Positions 43,650-53,722 of a stretch of 64,000 nt of DNA are shown here, one piece after another. Below the pieces are notes generated by a model. That model saw nothing but the letters and a program-made list of their open reading frames with translations, searched no databases and was not told where the DNA came from. The stretch's first letter is position 1. Every line of letters starts with the position of its first letter. Location: contig NZ_JAPWKD010000032.1 of the NCBI RefSeq assembly GCF_028283705.1, forward strand, positions 496,001 through 560,000, written 5' to 3'. The translations under genes and the position numbers were made by a program. This DNA comes from Pantoea sp. GTDB lineage: Bacteria; Pseudomonadota; Gammaproteobacteria; Enterobacterales; Enterobacteriaceae.

Positions 43650-46343
43650 TCAATCGATGGTGCGTTTAACTTCAATCACTTCAAAGACTTCGATCATATC
43701 GCCAACACGAACGTCGTTGTAGTTCTTCACGCCGATACCACATTCCATGCCATTACGCACTTCGTTGACATCGTCTTTGAAGCGGCGCAGAGATTCCAGC
43801 TCGCCTTCATAGATAACAACGTTGTCGCGCAGAACGCGGATCGGGTTGTGACGTTTGATGTTGCCTTCGGTGACCATACAGCCTGCGATAGCGCCGAATT
43901 TCGGTGACTTGAACACATCACGGACTTCAGCCAGACCAATGATCTGCTGTTTATATTCCGGAGCCAGCATGCCGCTCATCGCTGCTTTTACTTCGTCGAT
44001 CAGGTTATAGATGACGGAATAGTAACGCAGATCCACGCTTTCCGCTTCGATCACGCGACGCGCAGACGCATCAGCACGCACGTTGAAGCCAAGGATAATC
44101 GCGTTGGAAGCCGCTGCCAGCGTGGCGTCGGTTTCGGTGATACCACCCACACCCGAACCGATAATCTTCACCTTCACTTCGTCGGTGGAGAGTTTCAGCA
44201 GGGAGTCGGAGATCGCTTCCACAGAACCCTGTACGTCGGATTTCAGTACGATGTTCAGTTCGGACACTTCGCCTTCGGTCATGTTGGCGAACATGTTCTC
44301 CAGCTTCGACTTCTGCTGACGCGCCAGTTTCACTTCGCGGAATTTACCCTGACGATACAGTGCGACTTCACGCGCTTTCTTCTCATCACGAACCACAGTG
44401 GCTTCGTCACCAGCCGCCGGAACACCAGACAGACCGAGGATTTCAACTGGAATAGACGGACCTGCAGCCAGAACTTCACGGCCCAGCTCATCACGCATCG
44501 CACGCACACGGCCATATTCAAAGCCGCACAGCACGATGTCGCCTTTGTTCAGGGTACCTTCACGCACCAGCACGGTAGCAACCGGACCACGACCTTTATC
44601 GAGGAACGATTCAATCACCACGCCGCTTGCCATACCTTCACGGATAGCGGTCAGTTCCAGAACTTCCGCCTGCAGCAGAATGGCGTTCAGCAGATCGTCG
44701 ATACCGGTACCTGCTTTCGCAGAAACGTTGACGAACATGTTTTCGCCGCCCCACTCTTCCGGGATGATACCGTACTGAGTCAGCTCGTTCTTAACGCGAT
44801 CGGGATCGGCTTCCGGTTTATCGATTTTGTTCACAGCAACAACGACCGGCACTTTCGCGGCTTTAGCATGCTGGATTGCTTCGATAGTCTGGGGCATTAC
44901 GCCATCATCCGCAGCCACCACCAGGATAACGATATCCGTTGCCTGCGCACCACGTGCACGCATCGCGGTAAACGCGGCGTGGCCCGGGGTATCCAGGAAG
45001 GTGATCATGCCGTTATCGGTTTCAACGTGGTATGCGCCGATATGCTGAGTAATACCGCCAGCCTCGCCTGAAGCGACTTTGGTTGAACGGATGTAGTCCA
45101 GCAGTGAGGTTTTACCGTGGTCAACGTGACCCATGATGGTCACAACCGGTGCGCGGCTTTCCTGCGCAGCGTCGGTATCACGATCGTCCATCACCGCTTC
45201 TTCCAGCTCATTCTCACGGCGCAGGATCACTTTGTGACCCATTTCTTCCGCTACCAACTGAGCCGTTTCCTGATCGATTACCTGGTTGATGGTTGCCATT
45301 GCACCCATCTTCATCATCGCTTTGATGACCAGAGAACCTTTCACCGCCATTTTGTTGGCCAGTTCGGAAACAGTGATGGTTTCGCCAATGATAACGTCGC
45401 GGTTAACGGCCTGAGCCGGCTTGTTAAAGCCCTGCTGCAATGCGCTCGGCTTACGGTTCTTACCACCTTTACCACCACGAACAGCGGCACGCGCTTCTTC
45501 ACGGTCGGTTTTGGCTTCAGAATGCTTGTTGCCTTTTTTAGCCGGGCGAGCAGCTTTAGTGGTGCGCGTACGGCTGCGACCACCTTCTACCTCACGATCG
45601 TTCTCATCTTCTGCCTGGCGGGCATGGGTTGAGGTGGTGACGTGATAGTCACTGGTGTCTTCTTCGTCGGGTTTTTCCCACTCAGCAGATTTTTCTTCTG
45701 CCAGACGGCGGGCTTCTTCGGCCACACGGCGCGCGTTCTCTTCGAGTTTACGGCGCGCTTCTTCTTCAGCTTTACGCTTCAGTTCTGCGGCTTCAGCTTC
45801 ACGACGGGCTTTGTCAGACTGCGTAGCCTTGGTCATTTCGTCGGTTGGTTGATTAGTCACTTTCTCATTTTCCGCTGCTTCACGCTTCGCCTTGTCAGCG
45901 GCTTCGCGCTTGGCTTTTTCTTCGGCTTCACGTTGCGCTTTTTGTTCAGCTTCGCGACGGGCTTGTTCTTCCGCCTCGCGACGCGCCTTCTCTTCCGCTT
46001 CACGCTGCGCCTCGGCTTCTGCTTCAGCCTGAGCCTGTTGCTCAGCTTCTGCATCACCCTTCACATAGGTGCGCTTTTTGCGGACTTCGATTTGCACCGA
46101 TTTACTTTTACCCCCGGTGCCAGGAATATTCAAGGTGCTGCGAGTTTTGCGTTGCAGCGTCAGTTTACCTGAACCTGCCTGACCATGTTCACGATTCAGG
46201 TGGGAAAGTAAGGTCTCTTTCTCTTGCTGGCTCACCGCGTCGTCTTCAGACTTACGGATCCCCGCATCAGCAAATTGCTGTACCAGGCGATCTACCGGAG
46301 TCTGAATTTCGGCGGCCAGCGATTTTACGGTTACATCTGTCAT
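43650..46343 (-). CDS. infB: Translation initiation factor IF-2
   Basis: 897 residues (890 in E. coli). The N-terminal IF2_N domain begins MTDVTVKSLAAEIQTPVDRL. A long Ala/Glu/Arg/Lys-rich helical region (about 95-215) follows with repeats such as REAEEKARREAEEQARREAE. The GTPase domain has GHVDHGKTSLLD (G1) near residue 402, DTPGH and NKID. The C-terminal domains bind initiator tRNA, whose gene metY lies in the same operon. Shorter IF-2 forms from internal starts are known in E. coli but cannot be confirmed here. Confidence 0.98.
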   Translation of the reverse strand: MTDVTVKSLAAEIQTPVDRLVQQFADAGIRKSEDDAVSQQEKETLLSHLNREHGQAGSGKLTLQRKTRSTLNIPGTGGKSKSVQIEVRKKRTYVKGDAEAEQQAQAEAEAEAQREAEEKARREAEEQARREAEQKAQREAEEKAKREAADKAKREAAENEKVTNQPTDEMTKATQSDKARREAEAAELKRKAEEEARRKLEENARRVAEEARRLAEEKSAEWEKPDEEDTSDYHVTTSTHARQAEDENDREVEGGRSRTRTTKAARPAKKGNKHSEAKTDREEARAAVRGGKGGKNRKPSALQQGFNKPAQAVNRDVIIGETITVSELANKMAVKGSLVIKAMMKMGAMATINQVIDQETAQLVAEEMGHKVILRRENELEEAVMDDRDTDAAQESRAPVVTIMGHVDHGKTSLLDYIRSTKVASGEAGGITQHIGAYHVETDNGMITFLDTPGHAAFTAMRARGAQATDIVILVVAADDGVMPQTIEAIQHAKAAKVPVVVAVNKIDKPEADPDRVKNELTQYGIIPEEWGGENMFVNVSAKAGTGIDDLLNAILLQAEVLELTAIREGMASGVVIESFLDKGRGPVATVLVREGTLNKGDIVLCGFEYGRVRAMRDELGREVLAAGPSIPVEILGLSGVPAAGDEATVVRDEKKAREVALYRQGKFREVKLARQQKSKLENMFANMTEGEVSELNIVLKSDVQGSVEAISDSLLKLSTDEVKVKIIGSGVGGITETDATLAAASNAIILGFNVRADASARRVIEAESVDLRYYSVIYNLIDEVKAAMSGMLAPEYKQQIIGLAEVRDVFKSPKFGAIAGCMVTEGNIKRHNPIRVLRDNVVIYEGELESLRRFKDDVNEVRNGMECGIGVKNYNDVRVGDMIEVFEVIEVKRTID

Positions 46344-46360
46344 GCTGTTCCTTCCTGTAA

Positions 46361-47848
46361 TTATGCGTCATCGCCGAACCAGCAGATATTACGCGCGGCC
46401 ATGATCAGCGCGCCGGCCTTCTCATCATCCAGCCCTTCGATATCTGTCAGATCGTCGACACCTTGCTCGGCAAGATCTTCCAGCGTACAAACGCCTTTTG
46501 CCGCCAGGCGGTAAGCCAGAGCACGGTCCAAACCGTCGAGATTCAGAAGATCTTCAGCAGGTTCCTGATTACCAAGGCTCTCTTCTTTCGCCAGTGCCAG
46601 GGTAGTTAACGCATTTTTTGCTCGTTCACGCAGGGCTTCTACCGTGTCTTCATCGAGGCCGTCAACTTCCAGCAACTCGTTGATCGGTACATATGCCAGC
46701 TCTTCCAAAGAAGAGAAGCCCTCTTCCACCAGTACGGTGGCGAAGTCTTCGTCGATGTCGAGATGTTTGGTGAACATATCGATGGCTGCATGGGCTTCGG
46801 CCTGATGTTTAGCCTGCAGGTCATCGACGGTCATAACGTTCAGTTCCCAACCGCTCAGCTGGGAAGCCAGACGCACGTTTTGGCCGTTACGGCCGATCGC
46901 CTGAGCCAGATTGCCAGCTTCAACAGCGATATCCATGGTGTGATTGTCTTCATCCACCACAATTGACGCCACATCAGCCGGAGCCATGGCGTTAATCACA
47001 AACTGTGCCGGGTTATCGTCCCACAGCACGATATCGATACGTTCGCCGCCCAGTTCACTGGAAACCGCCTGAACGCGTGCGCCGCGCATACCTACGCAGG
47101 CACCCACAGGATCGATACGTTTGTCATTGGTTTTCACTGCGATTTTGGCACGAGAACCTGGATCACGCGCTGCCGCTTTAATCTCGATAACTTCTTCGCC
47201 AATTTCCGGTACCTCAATGCGGAACAGTTCGATCAGCATTTCCGGTTTGGAACGGGTAACGAACAGCTGCGCACCACGCGCTTCCGGACGCACGGCATAC
47301 AGCACGCCGCGAATACGGTCACCCGGGCGGAAGTTTTCACGCGGCAGCATATCTTCGCGTACGATCACCGCTTCAGCATTGCTGCCGAGATCCAGCGAGA
47401 TGTTATCGCGGTTCACTTTCTTCACCACGCCAGTGATGATTTCGCCTTCCTGCTCGCGGAACTGATCCACGACCATTGCGCGTTCAGCCTCACGTACTTT
47501 CTGTACGATGACCTGCTTCGCCGTCTGGGTAGTGATACGGTCAAAGGTGACCGATTCAATCTGATCTTCAACATATTCGCCCAGATTGAATGCTTCATCT
47601 TCGAAGCGGGCTGCGTCCAGCGTGATCTCGCGAGTTGGCTGCGTGACTTCTTCAACAATCTGCCAGCGACGGAAAGTATCGAAATCGCCGCTTTTGCGGT
47701 CAATGCTGACGCGCACGTCGATTTCCTGCTCATACTTCTTCTTGGTCGCAGTGGCCAAAGCGCTTTCCAGCGCTTCGAAGATTTTCTCGCGCGGCAGGGC
47801 TTTTTCGTTAGAAACGGCTTCTACTACAGCTAAGATCTCTTTGTTCAT
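46361..47848 (-). CDS. nusA: Transcription termination/antitermination protein NusA
   Basis: 495 residues from MNKEILAVVEAVSNEKALPR, the same length as E. coli. Order: RNA-polymerase-binding N-terminal domain, S1 (near GEIITGVVKKVNRDNISLDL), two KH domains (near VGACVGMRGARVQAV and GRNGQNVRLASQ), and two acidic repeats at the C-terminus. It modulates pausing, termination and antitermination. It lies between rimP and infB and in E. coli represses its own operon. Confidence 0.98.
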   Translation of the reverse strand: MNKEILAVVEAVSNEKALPREKIFEALESALATATKKKYEQEIDVRVSIDRKSGDFDTFRRWQIVEEVTQPTREITLDAARFEDEAFNLGEYVEDQIESVTFDRITTQTAKQVIVQKVREAERAMVVDQFREQEGEIITGVVKKVNRDNISLDLGSNAEAVIVREDMLPRENFRPGDRIRGVLYAVRPEARGAQLFVTRSKPEMLIELFRIEVPEIGEEVIEIKAAARDPGSRAKIAVKTNDKRIDPVGACVGMRGARVQAVSSELGGERIDIVLWDDNPAQFVINAMAPADVASIVVDEDNHTMDIAVEAGNLAQAIGRNGQNVRLASQLSGWELNVMTVDDLQAKHQAEAHAAIDMFTKHLDIDEDFATVLVEEGFSSLEELAYVPINELLEVDGLDEDTVEALRERAKNALTTLALAKEESLGNQEPAEDLLNLDGLDRALAYRLAAKGVCTLEDLAEQGVDDLTDIEGLDDEKAGALIMAARNICWFGDDA

Positions 47849-47872
47849 CCTGGTTAGCCTCAATCCGGACTT

Positions 47873-48325
47873 TTAAAAGTGGGGGACCAGGTTCGCTTTC
47901 TGAATGTTGCTCAGCGCGAACACTTCATCGTTGCCCTCAACGGTTACCGTGATCATCTCGCCTTCGACAGACTTGATGATACCCTGCCATTTACGGCGGT
48001 TCTGCACGGCCATACGCAGTACCAGACTCACCTCTTCACCGGCGAAACGCGCATAATGTTCAGCGGTAAAAAGAGGACGGTCAAGACCCGGTGAGGAAAC
48101 TTCAAGGTTGTAAGCCACCGTGATGGGATCTTCCACATCCATCACAGCGCTGACCTGGTGGCTGACATCGGCGCAATCATCAACATTGATACCCTCTTCA
48201 CTATCAATATAGATGCGCAAGGTTGATGTGCGACCACGAATAAACTCGATACCGACCAATTCGTAGCCAAGCGCTTCTACTGGAGCAGAGATCAACTCTG
48301 TCAATTTTTGCTCTAATGTGGACAA
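47873..48325 (-). CDS. rimP: Ribosome maturation factor RimP
   Basis: 150 residues from a TTG at 48325 (SerThrLeuGluGlnLys follows), the same length and N-terminus as E. coli RimP; a GTG six bases upstream is an alternative. Strong matches include VGIEFIRGRTSTLRIYID and NRRKWQGIIKSVEGEMITV. It helps 30S subunits mature. It is the first protein gene after tRNA metY and is followed by nusA. Confidence 0.95.
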   Translation of the reverse strand: MSTLEQKLTELISAPVEALGYELVGIEFIRGRTSTLRIYIDSEEGINVDDCADVSHQVSAVMDVEDPITVAYNLEVSSPGLDRPLFTAEHYARFAGEEVSLVLRMAVQNRRKWQGIIKSVEGEMITVTVEGNDEVFALSNIQKANLVPHF

Positions 48326-48342
48326 GCCCACCCCCAAGACAT

Positions 48343-48413
48343 AAAAAAAGGGCCTAATAGCCCAGTGTTGCGATTTCCTGATAACAAAAAACCCCGAAAA
48401 ATCGGGGCTTTTT
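48343..48413 (-). terminator. Tandem terminators in the rimP leader
   Basis: On the minus strand the first hairpin (48386-48413) has stem AAAAGCCCCGA / TCGGGGTTTT followed by T residues. The second (48343-48363) has stem GGGC / GCCC followed by seven T. They lie between metY and rimP. In the E. coli metY-nusA operon the equivalent leader terminators are partly read through and help set operon output. Confidence 0.8.
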
Positions 48414-48538
48414 GTGACTGGACCCTGTATGCCGCGATGCGGCTCGGAGCACAATCCAGAAGAATTTTTTTCAAAGTCCACTGTGGAATGCGTCCGTCGA
48501 TGCATACAGTATATTTGAAAAAGAACTCTAAGGGAAAG

Positions 48539-48615
<77 letters not shown>

Positions 48616-48674
48616 TCCGAAAACGTGGCGAATGTTACGCCGAACTTGCGAAAAATGCAAGTCATACTGAGATT

Positions 48675-48761
48675 TGGTACCGAGGACGGGACTTGAACCC
48701 GTAAGCCCAATCGGGCACTACCACCTCAAGGTAGCGTGTCTACCAATTCCACCACCTCGGC
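48675..48761 (-). tRNA. leuU: tRNA-Leu (GAG)
   Basis: An 87-base class II tRNA gene with long variable arm, beginning GCCGAGGTGGTGGAATTGG and ending with encoded CCA. The anticodon GAG is at 48725-48727, reading CUC and CUU. It lies 47 bp downstream of secG, the leuU location in E. coli. Confidence 0.98.
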
Positions 48762-48808
48762 ACTTCACTGACAGCGACGATAGGTTGTCGCATTGCAAGC
48801 TGACGATC

Positions 48809-49147
48809 TTACTGCGGGATATCGTTACCCGGGGTTGCCGGTTTCGCTGGCTGAGTCTGTTCAGATTTCGCCGGCGCAGTCAGATTTTCCCATTCGCTTC
48901 CTTTGGAAGTTTTATTCGTGTTCAGGTTACCCAGAATCAGGCTGATGATGAAGAACAGCGTTGCCAGCACTGCGGTCATGCGAGTCATAAAGTTACCAGA
49001 CCCGGTAGAACCAAACAGCGTCGCAGAAGCGCCTGCACCAAATGATGCTCCCATATCAGCGCCTTTACCTTGCTGCAGCATGATCAGACCGACAAGGCCC
49101 AGTGCCACAATAAGGAAAACTACCAAAAGAGCTTCGTACATAATCAA
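48809..49147 (-). CDS. secG: Protein translocase subunit SecG
   Basis: 112 residues. Two membrane segments (about 2-22 and 52-72) are joined by the conserved loop QQGKGADMGASFGAGASATLFGS. The tail is rich in Thr, Pro and Lys. SecG is the non-essential part of SecYEG and aids SecA-driven protein export. It lies between glmM and the tRNA genes. Confidence 0.96.
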   Translation of the reverse strand: MIMYEALLVVFLIVALGLVGLIMLQQGKGADMGASFGAGASATLFGSTGSGNFMTRMTAVLATLFFIISLILGNLNTNKTSKGSEWENLTAPAKSEQTQPAKPATPGNDIPQ

Positions 49148-49320
49148 CCTGTTTCCTTGCGCGTAACCCGCACAGTTAAAGCTTCAACCAGTATCGATGG
49201 GGAGTCTCGTCATCACCCACCAGAAGCGGGTGTGAATACTAACCAAAGGCGCATACCTCTGCAAGCGCAATTTTCACGAACCTGACTGATTGCGGAAAAA
49301 AGCGCCATCACGGTGATTTT

Positions 49321-49352
49321 ACAGGCGGAAAGGGAAAAATCCTGCCGCCTGT
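49321..49352 (-). other. Hairpin downstream of glmM
   Basis: ACAGGCGG (49321-49328) pairs with CCGCCTGT (49345-49352) around a 16-base loop, 8 bp after the glmM stop. Only AAAAT follows on the minus strand, so termination would be weak. Confidence 0.4.
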
Positions 49353-49359
49353 GGCCTGA

Positions 49360-50694
49360 TTAAACGGCCTTCACTGCGTCGGCAATTTGATGCGCCAGCG
49401 CGGTGACCTGGGCTTCATCCTCGCCCTCAACCATCACACGAATCAGTGGCTCGGTACCGGATTTACGCAACAATACGCGCCCACGTCCGGCGAGGATTTT
49501 TTCCACCTCAGCGCTGGCCGCCTTGACGGCATCGGTCTGCAAAGGATCACTGTCGCCGCTAAAGCGCACATTCACCAGTACCTGCGGCAGCATCTTCATA
49601 CCGCTGCACAAATCGTGCAGACTCATATGATTTTGTACAATCGCAGTAAGCACTTGCAAACTTGCAACGATACCGTCACCCGTGGTGGTTTTATCCAGCA
49701 AAATGACATGACCAGAGTTTTCTGCACCGAGTCGCCAGCCTTTCTCCTGCATTTTTTCCAGGACATAGCGGTCGCCGACTTTGGCGCGCACAAACGGAAT
49801 ACCGAGTTGTTTCAGCGCCAGCTCAAGCCCCATATTGCTCATCAACGTACCCACTACGCCACCGCGCAGCTGCCCCTGGCGTAAACCTTCACGGGCGATG
49901 ATGTAGAGGATCTGGTCGCCATCGACCTTATTACCCAGGTGGTCAACCATCATGATGCGGTCGCCATCACCATCGTAGGCCAGCCCCAGATCCGCCTTCT
50001 CGGCCAGCACCCGCTGCTGCAACATGCGCAGATCGGTGGCACCACATTCTTTATTGATGTTCATGCCATCAGGTTGGGTCGCAATGGCAATGACCGTCGC
50101 CCCCAGCTCACGCAGCACATTCGGTGCGATGTGGTAAGTCGCCCCATTGGCGCAATCCACCACAATTTTTAACCCGTTCAGGCTTAGCTCACTGGGGAAG
50201 GTGCCTTTACAGAATTCGATGTAACGACCGGCCGCATCGACAATTCGGCTGGCACGGCCCAGCTCTGCCGATTCAACGCAGGTAATCGGCTTTTCCATCT
50301 CCAGCTCAATGGCTTCTTCCACTTCGTCCGGCAACTTGGTGCCTTCAGCAGAGAAAAATTTGATGCCGTTATCGTCGAACGGGTTATGTGAGGCTGAAAT
50401 CACAATCCCGGCTTCCGCGCGGAAAGTGCGCGTCAGATAGGCAATCGCCGGTGTTGGCATCGGTCCGGTAAACGCAGCAGACAGGCCAGCCGCCGCCAGT
50501 CCGGCTTCCAGCGCCGATTCCAGCATATAACCTGAAATACGCGTGTCTTTGCCAATCAGTACTTTTCTGGAACCGTGACGCGCCAGTACTTTACCTGCCG
50601 CCCAACCCAGCTTTAGTACGAAATCAGGGGTGATCGGCGCTTCACCCACTTTGCCGCGAATACCATCCGTACCGAAATATTTACGATCACTCAT
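49360..50694 (-). CDS. glmM: Phosphoglucosamine mutase
   Basis: 444 residues (445 in E. coli). The active serine that becomes phosphorylated is S102 in VISASHNPFDDNG; the metal loop DGDGDR and the C-terminal RKSGTEPLIRVMVEG are present. It converts glucosamine-6-phosphate to glucosamine-1-phosphate for peptidoglycan and lipopolysaccharide synthesis. It starts 6 bp after folP. Confidence 0.97.
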   Translation of the reverse strand: MSDRKYFGTDGIRGKVGEAPITPDFVLKLGWAAGKVLARHGSRKVLIGKDTRISGYMLESALEAGLAAAGLSAAFTGPMPTPAIAYLTRTFRAEAGIVISASHNPFDDNGIKFFSAEGTKLPDEVEEAIELEMEKPITCVESAELGRASRIVDAAGRYIEFCKGTFPSELSLNGLKIVVDCANGATYHIAPNVLRELGATVIAIATQPDGMNINKECGATDLRMLQQRVLAEKADLGLAYDGDGDRIMMVDHLGNKVDGDQILYIIAREGLRQGQLRGGVVGTLMSNMGLELALKQLGIPFVRAKVGDRYVLEKMQEKGWRLGAENSGHVILLDKTTTGDGIVASLQVLTAIVQNHMSLHDLCSGMKMLPQVLVNVRFSGDSDPLQTDAVKAASAEVEKILAGRGRVLLRKSGTEPLIRVMVEGEDEAQVTALAHQIADAVKAV

Positions 50695-50700
50695 GCCTTT

Positions 50701-51534
50701 TTATCCTTTTGCTCTGCGTGTTGCTTCCACAACGCGCATCGCCTCAACGGTTTCTTTCACGTCATGCACGCGAATGATGTGTGCACCCTGCATGGCGGCA
50801 ATCACCGCACACGTCAGGCTGCCGGTCAGACGCTGCGCTGGACCGACATTTAACAGCTGGCCAATCATCGACTTACGTGACATTCCCACTAACAGCGGCA
50901 AACCGAAATGGTGGAAATGGCCCAGTTCGGCCAGCAGTTCATAATTGTGGCTGAGATTCTTACCGAAACCGAAGCCGGGGTCGAGCAGCAGATTGTCTTT
51001 TTTAATCCCCGCCGCCACACAGCGCGCAATCTGCTCAGTGAAGTAAGCGTCAACTTCGCTGACGATATTTTGATACTGCGGAGCCTGCTGCATGGTGCGT
51101 GGTTCACCCTGCATATGCATCAGGCACACCGGCAGCCCGGTTTGCGCCGCCGCCTGCAACGCACCGGGTTCAGCCAGCGAACGAATATCGTTAATGATGT
51201 GAGCGCCCACTCGCGCAGATTCACGGATGACTTCGGCTTTAGAAGTATCGACCGAAATCCACACTTCGAAACGTTGGGCGATGGCTTCCACGACCGGAAT
51301 CACACGTTCCAGTTCTTCTTCAACACTGACCTCATCCGCACCAGGGCGCGTCGATTCACCACCCACATCAATGATGGTCGCCCCCGCGTTGACCATCTCA
51401 TTGGTGTGCGTTAACGCATCTACCAGCGAGTTATGCTTACCACCATCGGAGAAGGAGTCCGGCGTGACATTCAAAATACCCATCACATGGGGAAACGACA
51501 GATCGAGATGGGAATCACGGGCGTACAACTTCAT
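50701..51534 (-). CDS. folP: Dihydropteroate synthase
   Basis: 277 residues (282 in E. coli). The first signature MGILNVTPDSFSDGG lies near residue 18 and the second, IIDVGGESTRPGA, near 55. It joins p-aminobenzoate to the pterin pyrophosphate in folate synthesis and is the sulfonamide target. It is followed 6 bp later by glmM and preceded by the ftsH terminator. Confidence 0.97.
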   Translation of the reverse strand: MKLYARDSHLDLSFPHVMGILNVTPDSFSDGGKHNSLVDALTHTNEMVNAGATIIDVGGESTRPGADEVSVEEELERVIPVVEAIAQRFEVWISVDTSKAEVIRESARVGAHIINDIRSLAEPGALQAAAQTGLPVCLMHMQGEPRTMQQAPQYQNIVSEVDAYFTEQIARCVAAGIKKDNLLLDPGFGFGKNLSHNYELLAELGHFHHFGLPLLVGMSRKSMIGQLLNVGPAQRLTGSLTCAVIAAMQGAHIIRVHDVKETVEAMRVVEATRRAKG

Positions 51535-51574
51535 GGTGAGAGTCTCCTTGAGGAATTACTGAACTGCGGGATGT

Positions 51575-51600
51575 AAAAAACCCCGGACCGGCCGGGGTTT
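51575..51600 (-). terminator. ftsH terminator
   Basis: On the minus strand AAACCCCGG pairs with CCGGGGTTT and a T-run follows. It lies 20 bp after ftsH and 40 bp before folP. Confidence 0.9.
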
Positions 51601-51619
51601 GTATTGAGGTTAGTGCCTC

Positions 51620-53548
51620 TTACTTGTCGAGCTGTTCTGACATGGTGTTGCCCGGATTTGGCGTACGCGGTTCATCAACCGGACGTGGCGCCTTCGGCGT
51701 ACCGTTGTTGTCAGAAGAGTTGCTGCCCGGGTCTTCCCAGCCAGCTGGTGGACGCACTTCGCGACGCGCCATCAGGTCATCAATCTGCGGTGCGTCGATG
51801 GTTTCATACTTCATCAGCGCGTCTTTCATCGCGTGAAGGATGTCCATGTTTTCACCCAGGATACGGCGTGCGCGCTGATAGTTGCTGTCGATCAGGTGTT
51901 TCACTTCCTGGTCGATGATACGCGCCGTTTCATCAGACATGTGCTTAGCTTTCGCCACAGAACGACCGAGGAACACCTCACCCTCTTCCTCTGCATACAG
52001 CAGCGGACCGAGTTTTTCGGAGAAGCCCCATTGGGTCACCATGTTGCGCGCCAGATTAGTCGCCACTTTGATGTCGTTAGATGCACCCGTAGATACGTGC
52101 TCAACACCGTAGATGATTTCTTCCGCCAGGCGACCGCCGTACAGCGTAGAAATCTGGCTTTCCAGCTTCTGACGGCTGGCGCTAATTGCATCGCCTTCCG
52201 GCAGGAAGAAGGTGACACCCAGTGCGCGGCCGCGCGGGATGATGGTCACTTTATGTACCGGATCGTGTTCCGGCACCAGACGACCAATAATCGCATGGCC
52301 AGCTTCGTGATAGGCGGTAGATTCTTTCTGCGCTTCCGTCATCACCATGGAGCGACGTTCCGCACCCATCATGATTTTGTCTTTCGCTTTCTCGAACTCA
52401 ACCATCGATACCACACGCTTGTTGGAGCGCGCAGCAAACAAAGCTGCTTCGTTCACCAGGTTCGCCAGGTCAGCACCGGAGAAACCCGGGGTACCACGCG
52501 CGATGATGGCTGCATCGATGTCGGTTGCCAGCGGCACACGACGCATATGCACTTTCAGGATCTGCTCACGACCACGAACATCTGGCAGGCCAACCACGAC
52601 CTGGCGGTCAAAACGGCCTGGACGCAGCAGCGCCGGGTCAAGCACGTCAGGACGGTTCGTTGCCGCGATAACGATAATGCCTTCGTTGCCTTCAAAACCA
52701 TCCATCTCAACCAGCATCTGGTTCAGCGTTTGTTCACGTTCGTCGTGACCACCGCCTAAACCGGCACCACGCTGACGACCCACCGCATCGATTTCATCGA
52801 TAAAGATGATGCACGGTGCCGCCTTTTTCGCTTGTTCGAACATGTCACGCACACGAGATGCACCAACACCCACGAACATTTCAACGAAGTCAGAACCGGA
52901 GATAGTAAAGAAAGGCACTTTTGCTTCACCGGCGATAGCTTTCGCCAGCAGCGTTTTACCGGTACCCGGCGGACCCACCATCAGGACGCCCTTGGGAATT
53001 TTACCGCCCAATTTCTGGAAACGGCTCGGTTCACGCAGATACTCGACCAACTCACCCACTTCTTCTTTGGCCTCATCACAACCGGCCACATCAGCAAAAG
53101 TGGTTTTGATCTGATCTTCCGTCAGCATGCGGGCCTTGCTCTTACCGAAGGACATCGCGCCCTTCCCGCCGCCACCTTGCATCTGACGCATAAAGAAGAT
53201 CCACACGCCAATCAGCAGCAGCATCGGGAACCAGGAGATGAAGATCGAAGCCAGCAGGCTCGGTTCTTCCGGCGGTTCGCCAACCACTTTGACGTTTTTG
53301 GTCAACAGGTTATCGAGTAACTTGGGATCGTTGACAGGAATATAGGTCGTGTATTTATTACTGTCTTTTTTGGTAACGTTAATCTCACGCCCGTTAATAC
53401 GTGCCTCGCGGACCTGATCCTGGTTCACTTCCGACAGGAAGGTTGAATAATCAACCCTACGGCCATTCGACTCGCTGGGCCCAAAGCTCTGGAATACTGA
53501 CATCAGCACGACCGCGATGACTAACCAGAGAATCAGGTTTTTCGCCAT
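51620..53548 (-). CDS. ftsH: ATP-dependent zinc metalloprotease FtsH
   Basis: 642 residues from the ATG at 53548 (MAKNLILWLVIAVVLMS); a TTG three codons upstream is also in frame. Two membrane segments (about 5-23 and 99-119) flank a periplasmic domain. Then come the AAA+ module with GPPGTGKT and the zinc protease motif HEAGH near residue 417. The hexamer degrades LpxC, sigma-32, SecY and misassembled membrane proteins. It is downstream of rlmE. Confidence 0.98.
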   Translation of the reverse strand: MAKNLILWLVIAVVLMSVFQSFGPSESNGRRVDYSTFLSEVNQDQVREARINGREINVTKKDSNKYTTYIPVNDPKLLDNLLTKNVKVVGEPPEEPSLLASIFISWFPMLLLIGVWIFFMRQMQGGGGKGAMSFGKSKARMLTEDQIKTTFADVAGCDEAKEEVGELVEYLREPSRFQKLGGKIPKGVLMVGPPGTGKTLLAKAIAGEAKVPFFTISGSDFVEMFVGVGASRVRDMFEQAKKAAPCIIFIDEIDAVGRQRGAGLGGGHDEREQTLNQMLVEMDGFEGNEGIIVIAATNRPDVLDPALLRPGRFDRQVVVGLPDVRGREQILKVHMRRVPLATDIDAAIIARGTPGFSGADLANLVNEAALFAARSNKRVVSMVEFEKAKDKIMMGAERRSMVMTEAQKESTAYHEAGHAIIGRLVPEHDPVHKVTIIPRGRALGVTFFLPEGDAISASRQKLESQISTLYGGRLAEEIIYGVEHVSTGASNDIKVATNLARNMVTQWGFSEKLGPLLYAEEEGEVFLGRSVAKAKHMSDETARIIDQEVKHLIDSNYQRARRILGENMDILHAMKDALMKYETIDAPQIDDLMARREVRPPAGWEDPGSNSSDNNGTPKAPRPVDEPRTPNPGNTMSEQLDK

Positions 53549-53722
53549 GTCACTCAAGGGATTAACCTCATATTACAACGGTGTTAACAGACAGCGTAGG
53601 GTACTATATATCCTTCATACCTGGAATCGCGGCGCTGATGATTTTGCTTGTTTACCCTGAAAGTCAGAATTCTCATCGGTGTAAACGCATTGCTCGCCTT
53701 GCTTTGATTCCGGTAAATCGGG

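Noticed and set aside
48494..48512. LexA-like sequence (ATACAGTAT) upstream of rimP
   Set aside because: Only a half-match; the other half of the CTG-N10-CAG palindrome is missing.
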